Assembly (NCBI GenBank): GCA_948474755.1
Contig: CAOLHI010003115.1
Location: forward strand, 1 to 64,000
Source of the DNA: Ctenosaura bakeri
Taxonomy: Eukaryota > Chordata > Lepidosauria > Squamata > Iguanidae
Direction: 5' to 3'
Length of the DNA stretch: 64,000 nucleotides
Below, in pieces: positions 11,969 to 24,499 of the stretch. The notes beneath the pieces were generated by a model. The model saw nothing but the letters and a program-made list of their open reading frames with translations. It was not told the DNA's origin and made no database searches. Position 1 is the first letter of the stretch; each line of letters starts with the position of its first letter. Position numbers and translations under genes: made by a program.

Positions 11969-12428
11969 ACCGTATTTGCTGGCATATAAGAGACAATTTT
12001 TTTCTTTAAAAATATCCTTTTGAAATGGGGTGCATCTTATACGCGAGCAAATATGGTAATGCTAAAAACACAGGGAATGAACTGGGAGCCAAAGTTCTGC
12101 TTGCCCAAGCAAACAGGAAGGGGAAGGATAGTGGAATCCAGATGAAGCACTCCTTACCTTCTTCTCCTCTCCTGTACATTTGACTCTCCCAGGACCCAAG
12201 AAAAACTGGTGCAACACTCTTTTCATTCCCTTCCTTTCCTGGTACTACATTCTTTTTACTCCCCTCCTCTCCCGGTGCAGCACTCTTTTTATTTCCCTCC
12301 TCTCCTGGTGGAACACTCCTTTCATTATCCTCACCAGGGAACTAAAATATTTTTTTCCTGAAAAATACTCCTTGAAAGTGAGGTGCATCTTATATGCCAG
12401 TGCAGCTAATACACCGGCAAATACAGTA
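11969..12428. mobile_element. TIR element with GTATTTGCTGGC ends
   Basis: The left end CCGTATTTGCTGGCATATAAG pairs with the right end GCCAGTG...CACCGGCAAATACAGTA. Subterminal GGGGTGCATCTTATACGCG and GAGGTGCATCTTATATGCC are shared internal motifs of this non-autonomous DNA transposon. A 33-base array lies inside. There are no transposase remains. Confidence 0.65.
12206..12335. repeat. 33-base minisatellite inside the TIR element
   Basis: Four units beginning CTGGTGCAACACTC, CCTGGTACTACATTC, CCCGGTGCAGCACTC and CCTGGTGGAACACTC, each followed by a pyrimidine-rich half. The 33-base length makes an accidental open frame with an 11-residue repeat; it is not a gene. Confidence 0.85.
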
Positions 12429-13338
12429 GTTTATTTATGGTAGCATGTTCTTCTTTATTATTAGTGACTTTAGACAACTCAGGCTGACTCAGCAGTTATA
12501 AAACAAATTGTATCTTTTATTATAGTAATATTAGAAATAATGTATTCTGTTAAAGTTCACATAAAGCACAGTATTGTTACATTAACGAGTTTCAACTTCT
12601 GACAGTATATGCCAATAATTTCCAGACTTAGACACTAGTTCTCTGTGTCTTTTTCTCAGCTGCTTAAATAAAACTCAGCCACTCCCTCTGGCTAAAATCT
12701 CACTGAAGGCTCTCTTTCAAACACAATCACTCACTGCCTTATATATAATTCCTCTCACCCATAAGCCCCTTCCATACACACCACTGCGCTGGGTTTCATT
12801 CTGAAGGTAATACTCCTGCTGCCTAGCAACCTGCCATCAAGTTGCACTTGCATTCCAAATAGCTAACTCCCAAAGCAATTCCTCATAAATGGGTATCGCA
12901 CAAAACTGCCCCAAATGCCTCTTTTAAATATAAATACAATTTTGGAGAAGGATATTAACAGGTTAGAAAGGAGTTGAGGACTTGTCAAAAACGAGTTTGT
13001 TGGGATGGATTGCAAAAAAAAAATGCTTTCCTCCTAATAACCACATCACATGAACAATGAAGAGAGACTAAACTCTACCTTTCCCTTGGACTTAGAGCCA
13101 TCATAGTCTCCATTCCACTCCTATCACATTACTTCATAGGGGAAGGGAAGGTTCAGTTGTCTGATCAAAGCTGTTCGAAACACAAAATAAACTAACAGGT
13201 TTCTTTTCACTAACCTGCTCTCTCTCCCTCCACCAGTCTTTTGGCTTCCAATACGACCTCAACAGAGAAACCACTTTACAATACAGATATGTATGGAAGA
13301 CATCTGTTCAAATGGAGAAATTTAACAACATAACTTAC

Positions 13339-13400
13339 CTCTAATATGTGTTCTGCTTGCTGTTCTCGGTCAAGTTTTCTTGATGTTGTTGTAATTAAAC
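13339..13400 (-). CDS. FAT1: FAT1 micro-exon, 62 bases (probable exon 4)
   Basis: A short exon found by frame and splice-site logic. The acceptor is TATATTTGAAG|GT at 13401/13400 and the donor TTAGAG|GTAAGT at 13339/13338. Two bases complete the Gly codon begun in the preceding exon, followed by 20 codons reading [20 protein letters not shown]. This is the strand around the LDRE calcium motif of a cadherin repeat and matches FAT1 (human has [14 protein letters not shown]). It enters in phase 1 and exits in phase 0, so its length is not a multiple of three and skipping it would shift the frame. Overlapping plus-strand open frames here are accidental. Confidence 0.95.
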
Positions 13401-14391
13401 CTTCAAATATAAGAAAGTATTCATTAATCTATGAGGGGAGGAGTGAACAACGAAACAAGCATGTATTAACAGAGAATAATATATGTCAAAGCTTTGATGA
13501 TACTGGCAGACATCACTTAACAAAGCCTCTGAGACTGAAGCTACTTTTTACAAATTCTTTATATGCATGCCCATTCACTCTTTCCTTCTTCTCTTCTGTA
13601 TACCTGGAAGTTTTTAGCAGCTTCAGCACTGGGAAAATAGTGAAGTAGGATTGGAGAAATACAGAGTTTTGGTGTCAGGTTGCAGCAGTGTGTCTGCAAT
13701 AGACAAGCCAATAAACAATACTTGAGCTGGGAAAAAAGCAGTACTCTACTCAAACCAATTCTACCGTAGCCAAGTGTGCCTGCCTACAACAGGCAAGATA
13801 ATGAGCAGTTGTGTCCAGAATCTCAGAGCATGTGTGAACAGAAAAACAGAGAGATGAGAACACAAGCTGCCTCACCAGCTACTCCAGCTTGTTAAAATAG
13901 CATACATCTAGAAGTCTGGCCACCAAAATGGAAATCAGAAGAAAAGTGAGTGCTGGTGACAGAAAAGTGGTCCCTGGATGCACTATGAAGAAGCCTTCAG
14001 GTGGTCTCTAGAAGATATGAGATGCTTTTGTTTACTTGTGTAAGGCTCACCTAATTTTGTTGTTTCATTTCATATGTGCGTACTGTCAGTTGCTGAAACA
14101 TGTTGAAATGTTTTCCTTTTATGTGCTGTAGGAACCTATCCTTATTCTTTCCATGTTATTTCTGCATCTGGTATCATATTTTTTATTAAAGTAATGCTCA
14201 GGAATACATTTACTTAGTTAGCTGAACTGAGTTAGCTATAATGCTATGAGCAATTTGTTCAACATTATAATAAATTCAGAAATATTTTCTATTTGCACTA
14301 AGAGTTAACATTGGGATTTTTGTGTATTAACTCTAAGTTTAACTCAGTCTCAGCTACTGGTGGCAGCAAGAGTATTTGCATCTACATGTGT

Positions 14392-14414
14392 ACACACACA
14401 CACACACACACACA
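14392..14414. repeat. AC microsatellite
   Basis: About 11 perfect AC units. Confidence 0.95.
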
Positions 14415-15023
14415 GGCATGCACATGCATATAAGTATGTTAAACATATCAAGACTCCAAAGGATTATACTAACAAGGCATTTCAAATTTTATCTGTGCAT
14501 ATCTTTGGCAAGACTGTAATGATCCTTGTGAGTCAACAGCCTGACACAGATTTTTCTTTGATCAGAATATCTTCGTGTTGATCCATCACATTCAACCAAG
14601 ACTGAAACAATTATGCATGGGCTGAGGTTAAAAAAAAAACCAAGGTGAAATAATGAAGATGTTTTTGCACATGACACTTAAAAGCAGCTTTTATAGAAAG
14701 AGGTTTCTTATCCAAATATAAAATCTAATGCAGACAGAATACCTTAAAAATGATGGGTTCACCCAAACACAACAAAACTGTGGGACATTATGTGGGAGAA
14801 ACTGATACTGATCAAGTATTTGCTCAGACAGTGAAAGAGGGAGCTTTAAAGGCTATAAAGCCTGAGTACGAAAACAGATCAAGGATGAAAACAGTCCTCA
14901 ATAAGGAGAAAATATCTGACAGCAAAGATAAAAAAAAAAGAGCAATTACAATAAATTATGAGACAATACTTAGATTCAGCTAAGCAACAATCACAAAAGG
15001 CAGGGAACAGAATCATGAAAATG

Positions 15024-15062
15024 TTTCTTTCCTCCACTGAGCTCAAGGTAGTGACTGGCACG
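15024..15062 (-). mobile_element. SINE tail fragment
   Basis: CTTTCCTCCACTGAGCTCAAGG matches the tail of the SINE at 35798 (CTTTCCTCCAGTGAGCTCAAGG). Confidence 0.4.
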
Positions 15063-15397
15063 CTACTGGAAAGTTGTATGATCACAAACCAACTTATGAT
15101 CGTGTAAGGTTGAATTGTGCCATTGTGCAATGTTCATTTTCTCAGAAGGTGGGCAGATGGAGCTACACTACCACTGCCATAGTGCAATACGTCCTACTGT
15201 ACAACAGGGGCTCCTCTGTGTGTGATGGAGCATCCTGTGTTGTGCACAATGGGAACTCCTGTTATGCAAAAGGACCCACTTAGCAATGGAACACCACACA
15301 AGATGGCCCAATACACATCACCACTAAAATTCCTGTCTGAAAGATGTAGCTATGTTTTCATAAAGTTACACATCACAGCCTCAGATGCATGATCCTG

Positions 15398-15530
15398 GCC
15401 AGTGAATATAAGCCTCCTCCTTTTCAATTTATCCTTAGAATAGTCCTCCGAAGTAGGTCAAGCTGATAGAAAGTAACTGGCCCAAGGTCACCCAGTGAAT
15501 TTCATAACTCAGTGAAGATCTGAACATGAA
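15398..15530 (-). mobile_element. tRNA-derived SINE, minus strand, degraded
   Basis: Reversed body motifs AAGTAACTGGCCCAAGGTCACCCAGTGAATTTC are diagnostic of the reptile tRNA SINE (the GGGTGACCTTGGGCCAGTCAC core in forward direction). Tail and head are both weak. Confidence 0.6.
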
Positions 15531-18073
15531 AGTGGATGTAAAATGTTTCAGAATGTACCCTCTGATACTCCCAGTAGAACTTAAGGTTTAAAAGAAAGCA
15601 GCTTTCATACTAAATCGTAACCAAACAACACTGTAAAATCCCCTGTCCAGGTAGGTTACAAACAGATATGTTTTTCTCTTCTACCTAACTTTTTGTTAGG
15701 AACCTAACTGAATATGAAATTTGTGATTAATAATCAATAAAAAGTCAATCAAAGGAAAAAGAAGCATATTCTTCCTATTTTCAAGTTACTGCCTAGAACT
15801 AGCCAACCACCACTATGTTTTGTCTGGATTATTTCTCAGCCAGGAAACACTCATCTCAGCGTCTACCTCAACACAGTGTAATGCAATTCTGTGCTTAAAA
15901 CCATAGCCAACAAAACCAGTTTGTCAACTTTCAAAAAGTGATCTCCCATCATATATAAGTAAGGAAGGATTTTAAGTAGAACTCTAGTATTCTGTAATAG
16001 AAATCGTAACAGAGAAAGAACAATAAGGGCAATTTATTTTTTCTTTAAAAGAATTTCAAGTTCTTTGTCTGTCAGAACTATAATCTACTCTGGAAGCAAG
16101 TGATTAAAATTACCAAATGGCTCGAATAACACGCTTGAGACAGAGACACTTGGCCCTGGGTTTAGAATTGGTTCTAATAAGTGTTTTAACCATACAAGTC
16201 TTCATAATACCTCCACGAAATTACAGATATACACATGAGTTCAGAATAATTGTGGCTACAGATGAATGAAATCTAATTTAACTACAAAACACTTTTAAAC
16301 TATAATTGGTATGGATGATAATGCATTTTCCAGAGTACCATGAAAAATACTAAAGAAAAGCTCACAAACACAAACATTTAACATGTTTTTAAAAAAGTGA
16401 ATTCATTTCTGCATATATACCAGCATGTACTTGAAACTTGCCAAGTGAGACAGACAGGCAACTCCTGGGAAAATAAGCTATTGCTTAAAATGCAAAAATA
16501 ATGATAAATGAGTCACATTAGCAGCAAATTCTTGCAATTTTCCAGTAAACAATATTTCATCATATACAGTGTGAAAAGAATGTCAAATCGTGCCATATCC
16601 ATAATACATATATGCAAGGATACAATTAATATACTGGACAACAGTCCACTAAATCAAATTTCGCAACCACTGCCAGTCCTATTAATTTCAAGACACTGAC
16701 AAAGAAATTATGTAAAAGTAGATACGGTTTCAAGATTGTAGGCACAACCACTAGTGAATTTCAATTAATGATCTTAGAAGCACAACCTCTGATGAGTTCT
16801 TCCATTACAATCCTTCCAGTGCTCAGCTAATAGAAACGTTATATCTAAAACCTATATGCATACATACTCACATATACACTTTTGTGAATGTATATTAATA
16901 TTAAAGGGATGAGTGCTGGTCAGTATTCTGGGGAAATATTCTACTTTCATGTTCACTGCAAGAAGCATAGCACTGTAACAGGCTTATCAGGGTCATTTGT
17001 ACTTAAGTGGGGGAGAAATATTTCACCTAAAGATAAGCACCCTGGTTTGGATACCAGAGCCCAGTTGAAGCAATGGCTGAATTGACTTGTGTTGTGCATA
17101 CAATTTTCTTCCTATATGCTTGTGGAAAACAGTATGGCTAGATTTCAAAGGAATACCTGTAGTGTTTCAGTTATAGGTTGGATCCCTCATTCCTCCCCAT
17201 TTGTCCTCCTGAAATATCATCTGGAGTAACAGGGGACCTTCCACAGCAGTCTGTCATCCAATGATACAGGACATGTGTGTATGCGCGCACTTGTAAAATA
17301 AGAAGGATGCCTCCTGTCATCTTCCCTGCTGGCAACAAACTTTCAATACACTTGTAAGGTTCTTTTGATTGTGGGCAGCAAGTTAACCAACCCTTTTGAA
17401 TAATTTGGTCTACAGTTCACCTAACAAAAGATATGGAATATTTGAAAGAAATGGCACATTCTTCCATGTTTAAGGACAACCACCTATTTAAACTCCTGCT
17501 GCACTTGACGGTCCAATACAGATGATGTGAACCTGGTCAGTACATTTTGATATTACACTACGAAAGGAGAATTTTGGTTCCTGAATAAGAAGCCTGTTTA
17601 ACACATTCATCCTGAGCGTTCCCATTTTGGTAAGGAAACGGAAGATGCTCTCAGATGCTATCTTTCACAATGTAAAAGACCATTACTGAACAGTGTTTAG
17701 ATACACTTTCTGTCAGCCTTTTTAACCTCTTTTTTTTTTTGGCAAGACTGTGCTCTGGCTTCCAGCAGATTAAAAGAGCAATTGATATCTCATCTCCAGG
17801 CAGCTAGAATACATGGTTTTCCAGGCAGCTAGAATGTGAATACTTAAGTTTTCCAGGCTGTGTATGAAGATGGTTCAGAGCATGGGAGGTATTATCTTTT
17901 CTAACCATGCACACACAGATAGTCTTGTTGGCTAGAAAACTTTTTTCCAAAATTTGTATTAGTGTAATGTCTTTATAAGGCAAGCTAATAATAAGCTTTT
18001 GCACTTTTGTCCCCTTTTGGCAGGTCTAATAAAGGTCTTACAGTCATCTGGATTTTGAAACTCTAGTCCAATA

Positions 18074-18664
18074 CAGTGGCCCCTTGACTTTTGAGAGAGT
18101 TAAAAAAAAACATGAAAAACTCTCCCGCACTCAACTGACCACTTCTCCCATTCCTTTCCAGGGCTCTGTTCCTGTCTGCCTGCATTTCACCAGGTCTGTC
18201 GCCTTCCCAGCACCTGGGTAATACGCAAGGCAAATGGGAGGGGGCAGCCATGTGACTAGAGAAGGTGTGTGTGCACACCTCCCCCATTCACCTGTGTTTC
18301 ATCCAGATGTGCTGCCCTCCAGGCACCCAGTGAATAGAAGGGGGCAGCCGCACACCTGGAAAAGGTGTGTGCATGTGCCTGCCCTTCCCCTTCACTTATG
18401 TTTGGCTCAGGCATGCTGCCTTTCAGGTGCTTGGGTAATAAGCACGCAAATGCGACTGGGCAGCAACATGACTTGAGAAGGCATGTGTGTGGGACTGACC
18501 CCTCCCATTTGCTTGCCTGTTGCCCAGATCTGTGGAAGGAAGACACACGTGCCTGGGCAAAACGTAGGATTGTGGGAAGGGGAGAATGGAGGGGAGGCAA
18601 GTGGGTACCTCACAAATAATCAAGTTCGCGAAGGTCAAACCTTTGAATGAGGAGGGAGGACAGT
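18074..18664. mobile_element. TA-flanked MITE carrying GC-rich tandem units
   Basis: The left end, after TA at 18072, is CAGTGGCCCCTTGACTTTTG; the right end is GGAGGGAGGACAG before TA. The interior has roughly 100-117-base units each starting GGGCAGC (about 18243, 18343 and 18458) with GAGAAGGTGTGTG-type cores and CTGCCCTCCAGGC. Open frames on both strands here are by-products of this GC-rich array. Confidence 0.6.
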
Positions 18665-19469
18665 ATATTTCTTACCCCTTCATTCTTGTTGCAAGTATTG
18701 AACAACAGAGGGGAAACTTGCCCATTAAGCAGAACGATGCTGTCTTCTCAGGCAGCAGATTTTGAGTGTCATAAAAGTGAGCATGCTGTTACAAATTTTG
18801 TTATTATTCTATTCTTAGCAGGAGGAGAAAAACATTGCTGGTGAGATATTCTGCCTTATGTGACAAATTGAAGTAGCAGGTTTGGGATATTAGTAACTTT
18901 GATATGGTTGAGAGGGTGGAAGCCAATTTCTGCTCTTTCTTAGGCAGCAAAATGTCTTGGCCAAGCCCTGCTATGCTGACATGATGAAGTATATGATTCA
19001 AATATCACCCTCAGTGGGGCACAGCAGTGGCAAGAGCAAAGGCAGTCTGATCATACATGTCTTCTAAAATCACAGCATAATACTGCCGTCTACACAAAGG
19101 AAATGTGATGAATAAATGAAATCAGGTGCTATTAGATAGCCATCTAATGAGACAGTTGCTCCTGTACTGAAAATTCACAAGCAGTTTGAGGACTGCATCC
19201 ATTATGTCTCAGAGCCAGGGATGCATTCTTGGAGATCATTATTTGACAAGATATTTGTACAACATTCTTCATTTTAAGCATGAATGATTCTATTGGATTA
19301 TTTGTCTTAACTGAAGCTCAAGTAAGTGCTTTTATAACATTGTGGTTTGAAAATTTAGAAACAGACTCTAGTATACAATACAATTATGGTAACCAAGGAG
19401 CAAGTGAATATTCTTGGGATTTGGGGCCTTTCTCACTTTTGTCACACTCTGTTTATTACCGGTGTGATG

Positions 19470-19690
19470 GTTCATGTGGTGTAGTGTAATGGTTTGAATG
19501 TTGGACAAAGGCTGCAGATTACGATGGTCTGAATCTGCAACTAAGTCATGGAAACCCAGCTAGGTGACCCTGGACAAGTCACTCTCTCTCAGCACTAGAA
19601 GAAGGCAATGGTAACCATCCTATAAACAAATCTTCGGGGCGAAAACTATGACAAGATTGTTATAAATTGGAGTTGACTTGACAATATAGC
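19470..19690 (+). mobile_element. Sauria-type tRNA SINE
   Basis: Degraded tRNA head (TGTGGTGTAGTGTAATGGTTTG), then CATGGAAACCCAGCTAGGTGACC, CAAGTCACTCTCTCTCAGC, AAATCTTC and the tail GACAAGATTGTTATAAATTGGAGTTGACTTGAC. A full-length but old copy. Confidence 0.7.
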
Positions 19691-20056
19691 AATCATGAAT
19701 ATAACTTAAAAATGGCATTTGCCTTGATATCATGAAGTCCACAAAACATACTGTTACTATGTCATCAGCAGTCACAGGATGTGAGAACAAGTTTCAGCAA
19801 AATTGTTGTATGAATAGGCACGAGGCTATATATGGGCTTGTGAGCCAAACTACTTCCTCAGGCTTTTCAAGCAGTATTCAGATACAAACAAAAGGAATCT
19901 GCTGATTTTTCAAGAGTTGCCTTTCTAAATTAGAGAAAGCAGAAGATGGGTGCATGTGGCCAAAGAACAGTAACCAACAGGCTAGAGAAGTAAATACAGG
20001 CAAAGTTATAAAGACAAATTGGCCTCTATTATATCTTTACATTATTATCCCAATAT

Positions 20057-20272
20057 GAGAGGCAGTAAGGTGTACTGGTTAGTAATGGACCTCAATCAGA
20101 GGAGACCTGTGTTGACATCTCAGCTTGGCTACAAAGCTGACTGGTGACCCTGGGATTTCACTAATTCTCTTAATAGGGTTGTTGTGACAATAAAAATGAT
20201 GACTAATGCATACCATCTTGAGCTCCTAACATGAAAAGTAGGATCTAACTGTAACAGATAAGCAAATAAATA
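20057..20272 (+). mobile_element. tRNA-derived SINE (second lizard family)
   Basis: Head GAGAGGCAGTAAGGTGTACTGG, body GCTGACTGGTGACCCTGGGA, then AGGGTTGTTGTGACAATAAAAATG and the tail ACCATCTTGAGCTCCTAAC ending AAATAAATA. Confidence 0.65.
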
Positions 20273-21040
20273 CGGTGTGTGGCAACTGTGCCATTATAGC
20301 ATGCCTGATTTCTCAAATTAGACTCTGATCTTGCAATATAGCTACATATAGATTTAAGTGCAGTTGAAGACAGATACAGAACTCATACTCCCCATTCATC
20401 CCAATGCAAAGGCAACCTTCACAACTGAACTGTCAGAAAAATCTCCCATGCAAGATAATACCAGCACAAGCTTGTTATATTTTGACTCTTGCTTGCCCAC
20501 TAAGCTCTCTTACATATTGCACCAATAGCCCTCTTCAAGCATTCACTTCCGAACATGCAAAAGGGTCTCTGAAATGGTACAGGGCTAGTTCTACCTCAAG
20601 GACGACACTGCATAAGCTGACGATGTTCCTGAATCAATACATTATTGCTTCATCTCAGGGGAGCACCATGACTGCATATAGTGTCTCCACGTAACACAGA
20701 GACATGAAATCTGAACCAACTATTTGGGAAGGAGCATCTGAGCCTTCCTCATTTTGGTCCTGTTGTCCACCACTTTAGTAACTTTCCTAAGATGAACATG
20801 GCAGTAGAAAAAGTAGCAAGCAGATAGGAAGGATTCACAGTGAAGGGGAATAGACAGCACATCAGTCTATCTATTTTGTGTGCCAGTCTGACAACTCTGT
20901 GAGTCCTCTTTCTGTATTAAATTTCTTCTTACTCCGGAATCATTATTTTGTTATAAAGAACAAATTACACTCTCTTTACCATCCTCAAGAAGAGAAGCTC
21001 ACTTGTTTGTTATCTTTATATTTCTAAAATGCTTCTACCA

Positions 21041-21130
21041 AGGCTTAACAAAGTTACTGTTTTCAGACTGCAATTTCCAAAACATGTTTCAATGGCAAAG
21101 CTGCCTGGGGAGATTCTAGGAAACACCTAC
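21041..21130. mobile_element. MITE fragment (AAAGTTACT family)
   Basis: ACAAAGTTACTGTTTTCAGACTGCAATTTCC is one arm of the palindromic family seen at 39782 and 57199. Only the left half is recognisable. Confidence 0.35.
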
Positions 21131-21239
21131 ATAAGTAACTTGTCCAGGCTCTGGTTTCATCTGAAAGCCTTAGGGGCCACAAAATATATCTGGTTGTGTG
21201 GCAAACAGTTTGGAAACAGTTCTAGATGGTGGCAGCTTT

Positions 21240-21796
21240 GGCCCTTTCCGCATGAGGCTAGTGAATCGGTTTGTGCCGTCTCTTACCGGATTTTCTGAGC
21301 TTGAAACAAGGTAGACTTTCCCTCATTTCCTTCTGCACAGCTACTGCGTATCTTCCATTCTGATTCAGAGGAGTGCGAATTCATGAATCCACACTGCCTC
21401 CGCTGTGGCACTCCCGCTGGTCCCCTCACCCCGCCCCGTTGGCTGTGATTGGCCCCCCCTTTTTTTGCATGGTTTAGTACGTCATTGCGTACATGTGTAA
21501 GTCCATACTACCCTCTGGCCCCTCCCATGAGCCCTCTCCTGACCACCAATTCGCATTGGCACGAATGTATGTGTCTGCACCACTGTAAAAGTATGAATCG
21601 GATCGATCTGGAAAACTGGAAAATCGATTTCTTCTGGTTTTCAAACAGTGCACTTTACCGCCACATGGGGGCGCATTTAGTTGGAATTACATGCAGAATG
21701 AAGGTAAATAAACCAAACCTAGTCCGCTCCAATATGCAGAAGACCTCCGTGGCAAGACACATTGGCTTGCCTTAATAACCGCGTGTGGAAAGGGCC
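21240..21796. mobile_element. Harbinger-like TIR element, 557 bases, CpG-rich
   Basis: The left end GGCCCTTTCCGCA and right end TGTGGAAAGGGCC are near-perfect inverted repeats, flanked by TTT on both sides (21237-21239, 21797-21799), a 3-base duplication as in PIF/Harbinger elements. The interior is richer in GC and retained CpG than its surroundings. No transposase is present. Confidence 0.65.
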
Positions 21797-22589
21797 TTTG
21801 CATAAAAGGTGAAACATTCTTAGCTCAGTGAGTTCATGATACCAAGGGATCTAAGAAAACATACTTAATGTACACATTATTGTTTCAAAACCCCATCAAA
21901 AATACTTCTTCTAGAAGCATGTCTAGAACCATATTCTGAACTACAAAATAATCATTGTATTTTTTTTAAAAAAACCCTTCAGCTTAATAACAAAAAGTAG
22001 AAATTGTAAACAAGTGAATTGTTTGCTGCTTTATTCTAATCTACCTTAGTCTTAGTTAAAATAGCATTACTTGCCTAGAATGGCGATTCTTAAAACAAGG
22101 ACAGAAATTTATTTTTGTGTTTTTGAAGCACTTCTAAATCCACAGATGAAACAGTCTGATTACTACCTGCAAGTGTACTTGAAGCCAAGCAATATAAACC
22201 AAGATAAATATGTCCATAGAGGGGCTCACAGGAATTAAGTACAAAAGTAATCCCAAACTTTTGAGCATGTAAATCCCATTATCTCCTCTAAGACTCATTA
22301 AACTCCTTATTAAGCCTTTATTCCTTTATCTCCCTAGCATATATCACATTTAAATGCTTTCTGAAACATGTTAGGAACCAAATACTAAATAGACAAAATC
22401 TAATCAGACTTCAGTCAACAAGGAAAACAACATTCAAGTTTGTTAAGCCTGTCCCAACGTTTAGCTTTTTAGCATCAAATATGAACATTTCTGACTATTG
22501 TCTCCCGCAGCACTACAAGATAATTCCCTGCTGCTACCATATATTTTAACAGCTACTAAAAATAACAAGATCATCTGGGGATTTGAGGT

Positions 22590-22750
22590 TTGGTGCCATC
22601 AGTATACTGATAATATCATGCCTCTTCTCTCCTTTCCATCTGGTTCCACAGAAGCTGTGGAAGTCTTGAACTGATGCTGAGACCTGTGAAAGCCTGAATT
22701 GTGGATAATAAATCTAAATTTAATCTAAACTTGCCAGAGTTGCTCCTATT
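22590..22750 (+). mobile_element. L2-type LINE relic, reverse transcriptase catalytic segment
   Basis: Reads HQYTDNIMPLLSFPSGSTEA, then VEVLN followed by stops. The living L2/CR1-clade enzyme has HQYADDTQLYLS here, so the catalytic YADD box has decayed to YTDN. Further decayed codons resemble the downstream LKLNPDKTE region. Clearly dead. Confidence 0.65.
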
Positions 22751-23893
22751 CAGAAAAAGAAATCAGCGAGGAACATAGTTGTTTTCTATTTTGGATGGAT
22801 CTGTGCTCCTTCTAAGAAATTAGCCTCAGTTTAAGGCCCAGCTTCACTACTACATTTGCAAGATGATGACAATGACACACAGGGCCTTTCTCAATCTCAG
22901 ATGCATGCACTGCCTGTACCTCTTACCTAGGAAAAGTATACAGGACTAGACTGGCACAAACCTTAGATTCCTCTTGCTTGAACCCCTATAATGTATTCTG
23001 TATGGAGCCCTTGAAAAGCATTCCAAAACACTGAAAGTTCTGAATAGGGCTAATCTTCTAAAGCACAACCAAAGAAATGGCATTCTATATGCTAAAGAGT
23101 GACAACTCTCATCATTCCTTGTCATGATTTATACTGACAGGGGCCGATAGGAGTTGCAGTTCAGCCACATCTGTAAGGCCACCAGTTCCCCAGCACATGA
23201 CTCACTTTTTGCTGTAATCACATGGGCTACTATTCTGTTTCTAGACTTAATTCACAGTGCAGACTTAATCTCCACTGACTTCAGTGAGTCTGCTTCTAGG
23301 TATTACTAAGTTTGTATCAAACACATCATGCATTAGTACGGTTCATCAAAATTAACAGACACATTTGCTGAGATTTTGCATTGGAAAATTTGTGTGTATC
23401 ACATAGCTATGTCTTCAAATGCTATCTGCAAAATACCTTAGCTTGTAAGCCGCAAGCTCCCTGCCTCCACCAAACATGGCCATTTCTGTGTTCCTAGAGA
23501 GTAAGGGAATGAACATCCAACTATTTCCCCTTTAGCTAGATGTGCTGCAACATGCATCTGCAGAGACCTCTGGAGGTCCCTGCAAGTTCTCTGCAGATGA
23601 CATCCTTGCAGTATGTACAGGAACAGGAAAATGGCTGGATGCATCCCTGCTTATCCCCTCAGTTGCCAAAAACTTGGAAATAGCTGTACATGGGGTTGGG
23701 GGGTTGGGAAGGGACCACTTACAAAGTGTTAGGGGGATTTTGGTCACTGTATGGTTGGAACAGAATTCTGACCTATGCACAACCATCTAAGTGAGTTGCA
23801 ACAGAATGTCTTTTGAGTTACGCCATCAAAATTCACTAAGAGGATGCAGAGGCATGAAATAATAGAGGCACAAAATATTTAATTAAATGTAAA

Positions 23894-23912
23894 AGAGAGA
23901 GAGAGAGAGAGA
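23894..23912. repeat. AG microsatellite
   Basis: About nine AG units. Confidence 0.9.
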
Positions 23913-24499
23913 ATTCCATTTATCTCATGCAGGTGCTGATTCAAAAACTACAAACAGTATTAATTGGTGTGACTGCCCTACTACAGCAAGGAGTGTATTG
24001 TACAGGATTTCCTTTACCTTATGTTTTATGTGGTGTTCTATTACTCCACTCCATTCTGTTTAAGTAAACATGGGATAAGAGGCAGGAAAAGCAAAATGAT
24101 AAAGATCAGAATGTAGTCTGTCAACTATTTTTACCTGTTTTGATGGCTTCATTGTTTGACATCAACTTCACTTCACTATAAGTTTGGGAGTTTTTTCCCC
24201 TCCACTAGTAAAGCTAATATTTGAACAAAATACTTCCAAAAGGCTTAGTGAGAAAGCTTTTCTAGATGGCTTTCTTTCATTTGAAAAGCTTTTGTTTGAA
24301 AACTAGTCTCAAATGATTTAGGATGTCAGTGGTTTTGAAAAAGGATACCATACAGGACTTCCTGTCAATTATACTGAGGGTGGAAAAGGAGTCCACCTAA
24401 GCAGATTAAAAATACATGAACCAAAAAGGAAGCTTCTCTTCAAATTAGAATAGGATAAGAATGAGTAGAGATAAGAAGATGCTGTAGTAATTTAAACAC

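Larger units (their letters stand above)
4261..13338 (-). other. FAT1 intron of 9078 bases
   Basis: Contains an AATC microsatellite (5169-5198), Harbinger-like MITEs (6609-6845), a hAT-like fragment (7281-7405), a SINE fragment (8526-8672) and a TIR element with a 33-base array (11969-12428). Long tracts at 4300-6600, 7410-8520, 8680-11960 and 12430-13330 show no recognised repeat or gene. A TAATTA/CAGCTG cluster lies at 9427-9460. Confidence 0.85.

Noticed and set aside
18234..18638. Several overlapping open frames on both strands
   Set aside because: Produced by the GC-rich tandem units of the MITE at 18074-18664; the codons repeat with the DNA units.
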